DNA from: Lepeophtheirus salmonis
Lineage: Eukaryota; Arthropoda; Copepoda; Siphonostomatoida; Caligidae
DNA length: 64,000 nt
Assembly: GCF_016086655.4 (NCBI RefSeq)
Contig: NC_052136.2
Coordinates: 9,114,001-9,178,000, forward strand
Reading direction: 5' to 3'
The notes under the pieces were generated by a model. The model was not told the DNA's origin and searched no databases. It saw nothing but the letters and a program-made list of their open reading frames with translations. The position numbers were made by a program, and so were the translations under genes. This document shows, in pieces, positions 12,169-24,599 of the stretch (positions are counted from its first letter, which is position 1; the number at the start of each line of letters is the position of its first letter).

Positions 12169-13785
12169 GTATTTACAATGAAAAGGGGGAAAAAAAACAT
12201 TTTCAAGTAGGGACTTAAGTACTCTTTAATCCTATTTTGTTTGGATAGTGCTCAGATTTACAGACATGAAGAATCATTTCTTTATTTTTCTACATACATA
12301 GTAATAAACCCATAGGATTCCCTTTCTCCCTATCACAGTAACAGCAATAATCCCCATTAATATCCATGAATGTGGGTACATTTAAAAACCCATATCAAAT
12401 TTTCTCTTCGAAAAAATACATTCTCAACCTATAGGTAATATTTACGAAATACATATTAATAAAATCGTGAGATTTGAGAAAATGGAAACGAATGAGTCTA
12501 TGTACTTCTCATCTCATCAAATTACTCATGATGGTGATTAAAGTACTACCAACCAAGCAATCAGTCTACCTATGTAAGCACATACAAAGGTGGATAAAAT
12601 AATGCACACTACTTGAGGATAGTTTTTATATATAATATTATGTCTGTCTATCTATGATTTATCTACGCTCCACTCCAAATCATCGCGCATGAATCAGATT
12701 AGATAGAGTGCATACACAAAGTTTGAAGAAGGGATGTTTAATATTAATCACACCTAAAGGAACCCTTCGTTACTTAATATAATTCATCATAAGTACAACA
12801 TATGTATGTGCACCACCTACAAGGATTTGAAGAATTTTGTAGTCTCATTATTTGAAATCAAAAGAATTGGTTTATCACTCTTCAATTTATATATCTATAT
12901 ATTATATACTTATTTGTTTGCAAACTTTATGGTGATGGTCGTGGGTTTTATTAGCGTGTTTTTTTTTACAGTACTAAATATTATTATCCATCTAGTATAT
13001 AGTGAACTTAACAAATGGGTTAATTACTGACCTTTCCCCTTTTTCCTTCCTTTCTTCAAAACCTCGACATGACCTTTGTTTTATATCCCTCATTCCTTTT
13101 AAATCTCTTCCTTCCCCCTTGATGAGGTTGATATCTCCAAATTACTTTGATATATACATACTTACATAATATATGTGAAAATGATTATGGTTAAATCTTA
13201 ATCTTTTTGTGTACTTTTAAGTACCTATTAAAGCGATAGAAAGTTCCTTAGTAGAACTGCAAAAAAAAAATAATAATAATAACAGAAGAAATTAAAACTC
13301 TTTAAAATGAGATTAATCCATGATTATGGTTTTAAGATGTAGAAAACATTTATAGATATAATTACAGTCATATCTTGCATTATTAGTAACATCCATGCAG
13401 AATAAGTCCTCTTAATTTTAGAAATATAATTTTCTTAATTATTTTTTACTCTCATTAAAATGCGTATCTGTTTAGCCACAGCCCACGTGAATGGTTCTCG
13501 TTTAAGGGTCCTCAAAGGTCCTCCGAGTCAATTTTTCGTCAATTGGGCTTCGAGTCTGTTTCAGATCCGGGTACAAATGTTTCTGAGAAGAATCCGAGTT
13601 TCTAAAAAATGACTCGAAATCTACAACAGTTAAAACAATTAAACTCATACAATAAATTAACTCCAAAGAGGTGGACACAAATACAGCTTTGGACAAGAAT
13701 GTTAATGGTTTTCTCATGATCAGTGTCCTTGTGTTAGGATCTTTGCTATAGATTTTTTGAAGTAAGAAAGGAGCCATACTACTAC

Positions 13786-13995
13786 TATTGTTGTGTCGGC
13801 CCTTATTTAGGACTGAACCCTGCAGTCTAAGTCCTAAAATTAATAAAGCTCGGTCTTTGATGATGTAACTCCACGTCATCTCTTCTTTTTTAAATCACTT
13901 CTAGCACTCAAAGTCCTAAGGACTGACAGTCTAAAGAACCGATCCCAAGGACTGATAATACCGATCCTAAGATAGGACTAGAACGAATATCACTA
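13786..13995 (+). mobile_element. Family C element
   Basis: Starts TATTGTTGTGTCGGCCC and ends GAACGAATATCACTA. The interior markers AATAAAGCTCGGTCTTTGATG, CTTCTTTTTTAAATCACTTCTAG and CCGATCCTAAGATAGGACTAG align in order with the 11752-12015 copy. A minus-strand open frame of 125 codons at 13502-13879 overlaps the left half and is probably accidental. Confidence 0.55.
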
Positions 13996-13999
13996 ACAT

Positions 14000-14931
14000 C
14001 ACTAATTACTATCAAATACAGTAATCCATTCGTTATCATACGAGTAGGAGTTCGTGCTCAAATAACTTGCAAATCGAGGTATTGCTCACCATATTGACTT
14101 AAAATAACTTCAATAATGTTTTTACAATATGTGTACATATATTCATGGTACAGATGTGCTTACCATAATAACGGGTGGCTCATTATTTTCCAGATGAGGA
14201 AGTTTCTTTAAGGACAAATGCACCCGTTATTCACAACTTTTTTTTTGTTAAATACGTTTTCTTTGAATTTACATACGATTATATATTATGTATATGGTAC
14301 AGAAATAGAAAGAGAGAAGGAAATTGTTCCTTTAACGAAGCCTATTTTTACCTCTTTACACCCACTCAGGGAGGAAAAATCCCATTTTTTTTAACCACCT
14401 TCTTAAACAAACAATGCTACTACCTATAATGTAATTATGATTATAATAACTAGGGCGTTAGAGCAGATTCAACCCTACATTCATAAATAGTACATAATAA
14501 TATTTGGAAAAAGGGGGCCTTTTAAATACGAAACAAAAATTATGCTTTTAATATTAATAAACAATTAAAATTTAAAGGTCATTAAAAACCCTTTTGGATA
14601 AAATTTTTACTTATTTATTAAATTCAATTAGAAGGGATTTCACGCTGGGCACCTTCGTGATTGAAAGATATTAAAGACTACTACTTTACCAAACATATGT
14701 ATAAGGTATGTTCAAAGTAAGTAAGCTACAAAATAAGACCACACAACATGAGGCAACATGACCTGTCCTTGCCGCATTATTTTAAGGAGAGATACTTTTT
14801 TTTTTATCTTCTTCCTGATAGATGTAATTTAATTAAAATTTAATTTAAGTTGTTTATATACAATATATATGTACATATGTGAACTATCTTTGGATTTAAT
14901 TACTTCATTACGTTATTAAAATATAAAGTTG
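14000..14931. other. Intronic DNA without a recognised gene
   Basis: No exon, RNA or clear repeat is seen apart from short A/T runs. Confidence 0.45.
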
Positions 14932-15400
14932 CAGGGGCGTTTGCAGGATTTTATTTTGAGGGGAACCTTGGTTTTTAATCCAAAAAATTTAAAAATCCAT
15001 ACCTATTCAAAGAAAATTCATTTTTTTGGAAAAAAAATATTTAAAGATTATATTTAAAATATTAAACTTTTTGGAAAATTCTATTTTTTGGAAAAAAAAA
15101 TTAAAAAAAACAATAGATATTTACATAAAATTAAATTTTTTGTAGAAAAATATTAAAAATTAAATTTCAAATATTACATTTTTTAATAAAAAAAATTACA
15201 AAAATCCACAGCTTTTTACAAAAGAATTAAATTTGTTGGAAAAAAAATACAAACATCTATAGCTACACAAAAAAAAAAATTAAATTATTAAATTTTTGCC
15301 TTATTCGGGCATCATTTACCCGAATGAAGAAAAAGTTTAAAGCATACATTCCTCAATTTGAAGGGGGCAATAGCCCCTCCAGAACCTGCAGACGCCACTG
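14932..15400 (+). mobile_element. Family F hAT-like element, complete at both ends
   Basis: Begins CAGGGGCGTTTGCAGG and ends CCTGCAGACGCCACTG. The two ends are inverted repeats of about 16 bases with a few mismatches. The 469-base body is A/T-rich with repeated TTTTTGGAAAAAAA-type motifs and no reading frame, as expected for a non-autonomous element. A clear 8-base target duplication is not visible. Confidence 0.65.
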
Positions 15401-15679
15401 GTATGCATGACGTAGTCATCATATGCCCAAAACAATGTTTGTCCCTCCGTGCATTTCTTATTTTATGTCTCATGTTCTTTTAACGAGAAAAAAATTAGTA
15501 AAAAAGAACATATTTTTACTGAAATTACAAATATATACAAAATGTAAAAAGTTATGAAATTTCTACGAAATAGATAATTACAAAAATTTCCCTGTTCCCC
15601 CCTCCCCCCTTCATATTTAATTATAAAAGATTCATAGAATTATTAACAAGTCAGAAATGATTTAAGTTTCTTTATATAT

Positions 15680-15712
15680 GAGTTGTACAAGTTGCGATTT
15701 TGTACAAGTTGA
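15680..15712. repeat. Tandem TTGTACAAGTTG motif
   Basis: Two TTGTACAAGTTG motifs at 15682 and 15699, separated by CGATT. The same motif occurs near 20800 and in family H at 54533. It is itself partly palindromic. Confidence 0.5.
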
Positions 15713-16424
15713 CACTCAAAAATAACTTGAAAAATTTACCATGGTTGTGGGATGAAGATAATGCAATGATTGAACATTCCTGATGGTTCATATGATGGGT
15801 GTCCAGAAGATTCACCCCAGGAATTTTCCCCCTCACATGGATTTTAGTGCTTATTTTTTATAGATTAAAATGTGTCTTCTTTCCCTTGAAGTCCTTTCTA
15901 ATTCATTTTTGAATAACTTGAAATGAGTCATTTTAATTTAATTTGAATGTATAGCATTCACATGGAATTAATTTTGTTTCTTACTATGAGGAATTAGAAC
16001 TGGTTTTTTACCGGTATTCTTTAGCTGAGATAAAGTTGGAAGAAGAATACAATCAAATAAGTTTGAATAAACACAGTCAAAACTTCAACTTTTAGAAATA
16101 TTGTGACTCCGTCTCTGGGTAAAAACTCCATAAACCTGTCAGAGAGACGAATGATGCCTCACTCTTGAGTCTTGAAGAAATTGAAACATGACATGTTTGC
16201 AAAATGAATGAAAAATGTATTAGACATGACTTCAAGGTCCCATATTAAATTATATGCGAGAAGATGTATTTTTGCTATAATATATTCATAAGGACAAAAC
16301 TTCCCAGGGCGAAATTTCTGGGGTGAAACATCATAGAACCGGTACATATATTTATAGTGTATTAAGTATGCTATGGCCCATTATAGAGTTCAAATGTCTA
16401 CACTTATATTACTCGTAAATACTT

Positions 16425-16605
16425 AATAAATGCGTAACTCCAATAAATCAAAATGAAACAATAACATCAATGAATAGTTGGTAATTAAAATGGTTGATGT
16501 TATGATTAAATAAGGTATTTTAAAACAAAGAAATTTCAATTTGAACAATTTGTTTAAATACAAGTTTCAGCTTGTATAGATATTGCAACTTGTATACAAC
16601 CTATA
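16425..16605 (-). repeat. Family H repeat, minus-strand copy
   Basis: Read on the minus strand, the order CAAGTTGCAATAT, TACAAGCTGAAACTTGTAT, AAAATACCTTATTT, CATTTTAATTACCA, TTTCATTTTGATTTATT, TTACGCATT matches 54511-54695 on the + strand almost step for step. Interspersed repeat of unknown class, no coding sequence. Confidence 0.6.
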
Positions 16606-16666
16606 TATAATATTCTATATTTTGGTTTGGTTTTCCAAATACAAAGACCAAAATAAAATAAATGAT

Positions 16667-16698
16667 ATTACTTTTGACACTCATGTGTCAAAAGTAAT
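16667..16698. repeat. Perfect hairpin, 14-base arms
   Basis: ATTACTTTTGACAC, loop TCAT, GTGTCAAAAGTAAT. It lies about 60 bases past family H and may be the fused ends of an element or a cruciform-forming sequence. Confidence 0.85.
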
Positions 16699-16699
16699 T

Positions 16700-18263
16700 G
16701 CAAATTGTATTGTTTTTCTTTTTACAAGGTATCTATAACCATATAATTTTTATTGCATGTCAATGATTGGCCTTAAATGGGCACAAATGATATGTGTTTT
16801 GAGAATTGTGGACATTTACAGGAAGGTCAAATTTACGTCTTTACAAATATATTATGTTGTGTACTATTTGAGCATGTATATATTTCAATCTACGTCAAAT
16901 CAGAGTCAGCGTTATAAACAAGGAATTTACAGTAGTTGTTGATAAGAAGATCCTAGGATTAAAATTCCATTAGATGTTTGATAAGAAATGAAGACGTCTT
17001 TTGACATGTTTTTAATGACAATGACAAATTTTATACATATTCTATGACACATAAAAATATTTAAAGGATAGGCATCTCATAAATATACACATAGAATAAA
17101 TATTACAAATTAATAAGTCAGGAAAAAATGATATCTTCTAGAGGGTGTTGCACCATTATCTTTTTATAACAAATATAAATTGTTATATAATAAAAATACA
17201 TTTCAGCCATGTACCCATCATTACTGTCTATGATCCAAAATTAACTAAAACTCTTGCAGTCTTTTTAATATACACTGGGGACTCATGTAGCCCTAAACAT
17301 TGTTACCATAAGCTTAAGGTCGCCCTAACTGTTGTGGAACTTTTTTCAGGCCTCATATTCTACGTTAAGTCCCATGGATTAAGACCTAGGCTCTTTAGGT
17401 AATAAAATTCATTTATCTTGAGACTGAAACTATGCTTTTTGAGCTTAAACTAGTCTCAGGACTATGTTTAAAGAAGTGTCTGACCTCCTGACGCTTAAAT
17501 ACAGTGTAGATTGTTCTCGAGGAGGATGTTCAACAATCTCTATTCCATCCAATCCTACAAAAAGGATGGTAGAAATCTCAATTCCTATTGGTCCGCCATT
17601 TCTGGATAAAACCAAACAATTTTAGTGTGTTTAAATAGCTATCAGTCTGTTCCTTTAGTTTTTTGTTGTTTTAAAAGTTAAGGGGAAAATACTTTATCAT
17701 TTAAAGACAAATGTAATTATCATTATTAATTTTTGGTAATTAATATGGTTTTGTGACGTATAAATTGGAAATCGTATACAGGATAGAACATAATATTGAT
17801 ATCTGAATTGATGGACGACCCTAACAGTTTATTAAGTATTTCTTTGTTTTGAATTTATATGTCATTATATAATTACCTATCTAGGTTCATACGAGTATTT
17901 ATATATGTCATTATTGCATAATTAAATTATCTTTTATCTTCCCTGTGGTTTGTGTATATATTGATTCCTACTGAATTAAACGAATGGTTTTAAATGCTGG
18001 GTAATGCCTATAAGGGTTTTTTACCTTTTGTCTACGTGTTTTGATCGATCCATCATATTAAAGGTTGCTACGTACATCCTGTATATATATATATAAATAT
18101 GCCTAGTGCCTACATATAGATTGATATAAGTAATAACGTCCTTGAGAACTGTTTAAATTTAATGGTGTTTATTGTTGCCTTTTGTGCTTATAAAATTATA
18201 CCACATTCAATTTGACTTGAATGATTTAGTAGTTAATGAAACGAGATAAATGTATTTAATACG
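16700..18263. other. Intronic DNA without a recognised gene
   Basis: Only short motif-free open frames. A TTTTTTCAG|GCC acceptor-like string is at 17343-17353, but the following frame to 17402 is only 16 codons long, contains no motif and has no donor after it. Confidence 0.4.
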
Positions 18264-18475
18264 TTATAATTCTTGTTTGATCGAACTAATTCGGCTCTTT
18301 GTTCGGTTTAGATTGGTCACATATGAAAATTCGGGATGGATCTGTCCCATATATATCTAGACCAATGTTACATATGAATTATTTATGACTTTTTATTTTC
18401 TTCCGAATTGTGAATATTGGTACAATGACAGCATACGAGGCTTAAAGATTTCATATAGTTAAAGCTCTTAAATAA
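18264..18475 (+). mobile_element. Diverged family A copy
   Basis: Matches 3075-3305 in order: TTATA-TT then AATTCGG, TTTAGATTGGTCACAT-TGAA, and then TTCCGAATTGTGAA-ATTGGTACAATGA near 18400. Termini are not clear. Confidence 0.45.
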
Positions 18476-18498
18476 AGAAGATCGATAGGCTAGTATTT

Positions 18499-18636
18499 CT
18501 GCTCCTCGCCCTGTACTGAAGGGGAGGTCATTTTGCTCTAAGTCAGGTTTCCATTCTCAATGACCTGGTCTTAAGACACCTGCATTATCATTTGAGAGAT
18601 GTACCACCCCAGTCAAACTCCCTGCCTCACAATATC
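18499..18636 (-). pseudogene. Fragment of nuclear 28S (large-subunit) rRNA, decayed
   Basis: Read on the minus strand, the segment contains GGGAGTTTGACTGGGG, then TGGTACATCTCTCAAATGAT, then AATGCAGGTGTCTTAAGACC, GGAAACCT, and TAGAGCAAAATG. These are the consecutive landmarks of the highly conserved region of LSU rRNA near the peptidyl-transferase domain (eukaryotic 28S has GGGAGTTTGACTGGGGCGGT, AACGCAGGTGTCCTAAGG, AGAAACCTCCCGTAGAGC). Differences are mostly C-to-T or G-to-A relative to the conserved form, as expected for an untranscribed copy drifting toward AT. Only about 140 bases are recognisable, so it cannot be a functional rRNA gene. It sits between a family A remnant and a family F element. 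Confidence 0.75.
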
Positions 18637-18711
18637 CAAGTTGCAGGTCTCAAAGAATAACAAAGATTCAATAATTGATGGAAGAAAGTATCTTGAAATC
18701 AAGATAACCCT

Positions 18712-18872
18712 CAGGGGCGTCTGCAGAATTATATTTTGGGGAGGACTTGATTTTTTCGGAGGTATTCACAAAAATTAATATTTATTGGAGAAAAAAATTC
18801 AAAATCCATACATGAAAAAATTCCTTAATTTAGGGTACAATCCAACCAAACTACCCCCTGCGGACACCCCTG
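18712..18872 (+). mobile_element. Family F hAT-like element, short copy
   Basis: Begins CAGGGGCGTCTGCAGAA and ends CCCCCTGCGGACACCCCTG, inverted ends around a 161-base A-rich body. The five bases before it (ACCCT) are repeated directly after it (ACCCT), which could be part of a target duplication, although a full 8-base duplication is not present. Confidence 0.65.
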
Positions 18873-19089
18873 ACCCTGTTTAACTAAGTAAACAGAGGAG
18901 CGATGTTAGTTGATATATTTCTCTTGCAATATAATCATCTCCTTCCTATTCTACTCCTAAGATGCTCCCCCATAATAGAAGTTTTTAGTCAAACTCACCA
19001 GGGGCTTCTTTTGCCGCTGATCTTTCCAAGTCCGTTCTCTTGGCTGCAGTTTCGCTAGATAGTAAATAGGTACATTGGGACTATCATTA

Positions 19090-19340
19090 ATCCATGTGTG
19101 CATGAATAATAATTGTTTTCACAACTTCACAAGAACTAATTCAAATTCAAACAATCAAAGTTCAAACACCGACATAGGGAAAAATGGTTAAAAAAATTGT
19201 CAGCTGACAACAAAATACCAATACTTTTTGTTATTGAGTTAATGCCGTGCTGAGACGGAAATATTTGTTTAAATGGGTCTATGAAAAATCACCAAAGAAA
19301 GAAAAAGACCAAACTGAGAGAAAAAAAAATCGATATCGAA
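19090..19340 (-). mobile_element. Family E internal fragment
   Basis: On the minus strand it carries CAGCACGGCATTAACTC, then TATTTTGTTGTCAGCTGACA, then a TTTGATTGTTTGAATTTGAA-like step. This is the same order as 28775-28900, 30229-30360 and, reversed, 63548-63780. Ends are not resolved. Confidence 0.5.
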
Positions 19341-19399
19341 CCGATTTATATGACTAATATATATTGTACATGGTTTTTCGGTCACGAATTACTTGCAAA

Positions 19400-20790
19400 T
19401 AAAAGGAATTTTTAATCATCCTGTGTATGTATGATTATATAATTGTATATATTTGAGAAAAAAAAATGATTCCAAAATTGATAAATTGAAAAAAAAGCCA
19501 TGTGAAGTCCACATTAAATAAACTCACGGAAGTTTTATATTTTGTGTATTTTTTCTGATATTAATAAGAGAAGCAAGCCACAAAGAAATATTTTAATTTA
19601 AATATTATATGCTTATCGTAGTCACAATCCAAAAATGTGTGATGTGCCTTGAGATATGTAACGAATTGGATGATGGAATTATTAAATCGTATGTACTATC
19701 AGCCTAGGTTACTAAAATCATGCACGGACCTTTTTTAGATAGTATTATTCTGTCCATAATAATTCGATATCTTCTTATGGAGACTCTATCATCTATAGCT
19801 AGGGTCCATTAAAATCATTCAAGCACTTATATAGATTATTTTGATAAAGCGTGATGATATCGTTTGAAAGGCCATCATTAGAGATTATGTTCTCATACGC
19901 AATTTTTAATATAGTTTGAAAAAAAAAAGTTATTTCAAACTGTTGTTGTTACATTCCACGATAATCAAACACCTGTTCCGGACTTCTTGGCCAAGAATGA
20001 TTATATATCATTAATGTTATATTAGCATAAGAATAAATAAAAAATAATGATTCTTTATTATTCATAATATTAATTAATAATTAGTTTCTGTGGTTTTCAT
20101 CCCTCAGAGTCTTTACATAATTCTAAAATATTTTCAAGACTATTAATTAAATGATGAAGTCTTCAACATGAATTTCTTTGTGAAATGATGTTGCAAATCT
20201 ATCCCTATTATTAGTTATGTAGTACTACAAAAGATATATGCAAAAAAAATCCTTGCAAAGGTCAATATATGGGCATATTTAATGATGCATCTACTTAGGG
20301 CTCTACATAAAAGGGCTGTGGGAACTTTATCCTTAGGAAGTTCTTTGTTAGTTACAAGTTAAATATATTTTTAGAGGATCTGTTTGTTTTTTGGCAGTGA
20401 ATATTCTATATGAATTGCAAATGATCATACTTTATATATATGTACAATGTACGTACATTCACGAAGGGAATTGACTTCCTTTTGAAGAAAGGTAAAGTTT
20501 ATCTCTCTTTTGTTGTTAGTTACTTTTTTCTCACTTTAATTTAAGGTTTTTTTTCGTTATTTTTTTAATTGAAAAATATATACATATGTATACTTACATG
20601 GGTATATAGTATATACTCAATATACTCATACCTATAGCTAAGCACGAGAAGGAATAGAAAATGAGGGTGTAGTGTGAGTGCTTAATGACTTTGATAATGA
20701 ATACTTTAATTGAGTTCCTTCACGCAAAAAAACAACAGAGTATTTTTTTGCTCCTATCAGTACATTTACTTAATTGTTGAATGTAGTAAA
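19400..20790. other. Intronic DNA without a recognised gene
   Basis: AT-rich, no exon, RNA or element seen. Confidence 0.4.
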
Positions 20791-20928
20791 GTTGGGCCCT
20801 TGTACAAGTTGCATCTTTTAAGTAGCTCTTTGTAGATCTTCTCGAATTATTTACAGTAGAGACATAACTTGGAGGCATTTAGTTATCGAACATTTCGAAC
20901 TTCTCCGAGTCCCCCTTTTCAATTCGTA

Positions 20929-21143
20929 GGATGAAGAGGCATCTTCAAGATTTGTCGCGGCAAATTTTTCAGAGACATAACCACATTAAAGAATCTGTAA
21001 TTTTTCAAGAGCAACATTCGGAAAAGGACATTTTTGTAAATGATGTTTTTTGTCAACTGCAGAATTTTAAAATTTGTTCAGCACCTCTTATAAGTATTTT
21101 GAATGTTGAATGGTCAAACTTGAATTATCAGTTGTTAAAGTGA
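20929..21143 (+). CDS. Possible exon or degenerate open frame of unknown origin
   Basis: A pyrimidine-rich stretch ending TTCAATTCGTAG|G at 20928/20929 resembles a 3' splice site. It is followed by an ATG at 20931 and 70 codons rich in charged residues and Gln (MKRHLQDLSRQIFQRHNHIK...). The frame stops at TGA 21141-21143 but continues open for a further 28 codons (CALQSNEEQLRDSIHIINLF...) to about 21229, as a broken coding sequence might. A family E fragment follows at once, so it could belong to a mobile element. I do not recognise the peptide. There is no donor, and the call is weak. Confidence 0.25.
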
Positions 21144-21239
21144 TGTGCACTACAATCAAATGAAGAACAATTGAGAGATTCCATACATATAATAAATTTG
21201 TTTTACGAATTTAAATTTAAAACTTTTTAAATGTAGAAA

Positions 21240-21530
21240 CTTCAGCTGATTCACATTTATAACGCTTCGTACGGCGTTATCTCACTAACACAAAATTATA
21301 ATATTTTATTGTCAGCTATCAATGTTTTTGCTTTGCTTCTCCTAACCTGTACTTTAAATGTTGATTGTTTGAATAGAAATGAGCTCCTTTTCCGTTGTGA
21401 ACAATTCTCAAGATTGATTGACTAATAATTCCATATTTGAGAAGAATTAACCCATAATTGCCTAAACAACCATCTGATTTTTGGCCTTTTTTGTATTTAT
21501 TTTCTTATGAAAGGTTGTATAACATAATAA
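21240..21530 (+). mobile_element. Family E internal fragment
   Basis: Contains ACGGCGTTATCTCACTAACA, TATTTTATTGTCAGCTATCA, AATGTTGATTGTTTGAATAG, GTTGTGAACAATTCTCAA and a GCCTTTTTTGTATTTATTTTC end. This parallels the 28781-29030 and 30229-30450 copies. Confidence 0.5.
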
Positions 21531-21539
21531 ACATATGGA

Positions 21540-23319
21540 AGTGTTAATAGATGCTTTTTGGCATTTTAAAATGCTGTGATTTGTTTGCATCAGTCTTAGT
21601 TTTAGTTAGTTTTAGGTAATTGTTCACTCTTCCAAGAACATCAACCATCTTAGATCATATTAAGTATATTTTATTATATTCCCGAAAAAATTGGTAGCAG
21701 ACGTAGTATCTAAAGAAGGGATCTGTGTGAAGAAAAAAACTAAGAAAAAAAGTTGATGCGTTTGCTTTTTCTTCTTTTCTGTTTATTATTTAATAAGTCA
21801 TGGTGTCTTATCATCCAGTTGTAAAAGAAGAATTCTTGCCTATCTTTGATGTAATTTGTTTTAAAAATTCATAATGAAATAAATATTTACTAATTTAAAT
21901 ATAATTACCACATTTTCCTTGCACTAATGATAGTTTAAATGTGGAAAATTCTCCTGTTTATACCAATAATTAATTTTCTCCCACAGAATCATATAACAGG
22001 CAGCTGATATTAACAAGGTATTAATTCAGGGGTACCATGTGTCTCGCTCCCACCTTTTCACGTCCTCTTACGCAAATCCCATCACTCTGTATCTTTATAC
22101 TTTGGAAGGAAGCTTTGAGTTAAAGAGCACTTTTCTGAAACCGTTTTGTTCTTTATGAAAGAGACATTCACCTTCTGGTATAACTTTAAGAATACTGGTG
22201 GATCATTGTCTTATAATTGGTGTACATTTATGTTAAAAGAAAATAGTTGATAGTTGTTAGTTCAGTTTGTTTATAAACTGAACTGGTTTATTGCAGTTCA
22301 ACCCATTGTCTCCCCATTGCTTAAAATTCAACAAAGATCCTTCTAAAATAACTATATAGTTGTTACAAGAGTTACTTATTATGAACAATAAAGGTGCTAA
22401 AGTATGGAATCCTTGCAAATGCCATTTGAATCAATGAATTTTTTTGTTTTATTTTCTTGGCATATAGTCAAAAAAAACGAAATATCATGAATCTGCTTCT
22501 GTGCTGGTATGAATCTATCGATTCGTAGTTAATTCTTTATTTTTTTTCTCTTATTTATTCATGCATATGTTTGAGAATCAAAAATAAAAGGAAAAGACTG
22601 ACTGACTCAACCGTGTATTAAAAAAAAACATTTTTATTAAGAAGTTATTTCATAAGTTTTTCTTTTTCGTGAGAAATCATAATTTTCAAATTATTATTAA
22701 ATATGTATTCTATACGTCACATTTCAAAATACATCATAATGAATTCCACGTAGAATGCCTCAGCTTTGAGAGACTTGAGGGAACAAAATCGTTTTTCATA
22801 CATATTATTGTTTATGTAGTGAATCGGTGTAACATACGTGATGATAGCCTTCAAATCCATCTAAAGTAAGATATCAAAAATAGTTTTATTTATGATGGAT
22901 TGACTGAGTGTGGGGATGGAGGAGGAATAATAATCATTAGAGTGATTAGTTCCATGTCGAGGTAACTATTATTCATTTCTCATAATTCACGGAAGTTTTT
23001 TTTTTCAAAGAGAGGTTGCGTTAAATATTTAGATGGATTATTTCATATCTAAACCATAGAGTGTAGAACCTCCATTCTGGATCGCCTTAGTACTTGAAAT
23101 ACTCACAACTACATGCAAAATGGCGAAAAAACGTTGCCTCTAATCTCTAGCAAAACGGATTGGTATTCAATCCGTCTCACGTTGTCTTTCTAAACGAAAC
23201 ACTACTCGTGTTTCCGTCACATTTTCTCTTTAGTGGGTTTTAAACCATTGGAAGGACTGTGCTACAAGCTGTTATTGCATTTTATGTGGTTTTTTTATGG
23301 TTGGTTGTTCAGTTTTAAG
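21540..23319. other. Intronic DNA without a recognised gene
   Basis: Contains one small hairpin at 22259-22284 (AGTTCAGTTT, loop GTTTAT, AAACTGAACT). Otherwise short motif-free frames and A/T runs. Confidence 0.4.
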
Positions 23320-23405
23320 CAGGGCTGTGGAGTCGAAGTCCGTGCCGTTTTTGCTGGAGTAGGAGTAAGGAGTCGAAAAATTTGTACCGACTCTGGCTAC
23401 AAAAA
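23320..23405 (+). mobile_element. hAT-type terminus (GGGCTGTGGAGTCG family)
   Basis: CAGGGCTGTGGAGTCGAAGT followed by GGAGTAGGAGTAAGGAGTCG and ACCGACTCTGG. This terminal signature, with repeated GAGTCG/CGACTC, is known from hAT-superfamily elements in many animals. Only the left end is clear. A CAGCCGACTCATTG string near 23677 might mark the other side. Confidence 0.5.
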
Positions 23406-24599
23406 TTATTATAATTTATGTCAATAAAATGTATTTATAATCTAACAATGATAGACTTGACAAAAGCAATCACATTAGATTATACCCCAGACTGACATTG
23501 GAAAGAACTTGATGGTTGAGAAGGGATTCATTCTTTTTCAGTTATTTCTTAGTAGGAAAATTGATTTGGATTTCTACTGCTGCATCGCTTTTGCTGCTCT
23601 TTCCGGAAGGAATTAGCGACGATTTCCGTAGTTTTACTGTAATTATTCTTCAGTGTATGCACTACTCAATGCGACTCAGCCGACTCATTGTACCCATGTT
23701 TTCAAAATGAGTATTTGTTTATATCTTTTAGGGTTTTTTATGACAACAAATAACATGTTTTGTCTTGAGGCTATTGTTTTGAGCATCGTTTTCTCTCTAC
23801 TTCAGATTTTTATAACACATTTTTCGTCTCTTATAAGTTATACATATATCTTTACGTTTCTCCCTCCAGCCAAACAGTTTTGTTGTTTATTGGGAACATA
23901 CTATAGGATCTATAGCAATATCTAAGTTACAAGTAATAAAAAACTCTTTATAGTTTGATGTTATGCTTATGTTGTTAGTATCTTCATCTACACAGGAAAC
24001 CAATCATCATCGTTATTGATTCAAACAAAAAATTGCAAACAGATGATGATGATCTTGGTGGTTTAACCACATGATAATGGTATTTTTGTAGTATTATTAT
24101 TTTTTGTGCTTCTTCGTGTTTTCATCATTTTTTATGTCTATATAGTGAAAAGTCACTTTTTCCTTGTAATAAAAATATTTATGGAGGTATTTTGCAGAAA
24201 TTTATTTGTATTTTTGAACTTTTGTTTATCGTTATAACATATTATATTTCCTTGGATATGATTGATTTTTTCATTTTGCGGTAATTGACAGATTCTAAAT
24301 GAAATAATTTACAGTTCTTTTTTTATGTTAATGTATATATATATGTATAAAGATTATAATAAAGACAGTAACGAGAGAGAGAAATGCAATAACTGCATGT
24401 ATTTATGTACCTATTTGCGGTAAAAAAAATTGTGAAATCCATTCAAATCATGGACTAATGAGTATTATTTATAAGATATTTAATTTACTACTTTGATGAC
24501 GAAATGTCGAGAGTTAGGGTTGTTTCAGGGCTTATTAATATGTTTAATCCATGTGTTTGGTCTTCCAACCATTCCTGAATTTTATAAGGCCCCCTAGAA

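Noticed and set aside
13502..13879. 125-codon minus-strand open frame, the longest in the window
   Set aside because: Half of it overlaps the family C repeat, with no motif or codon bias.
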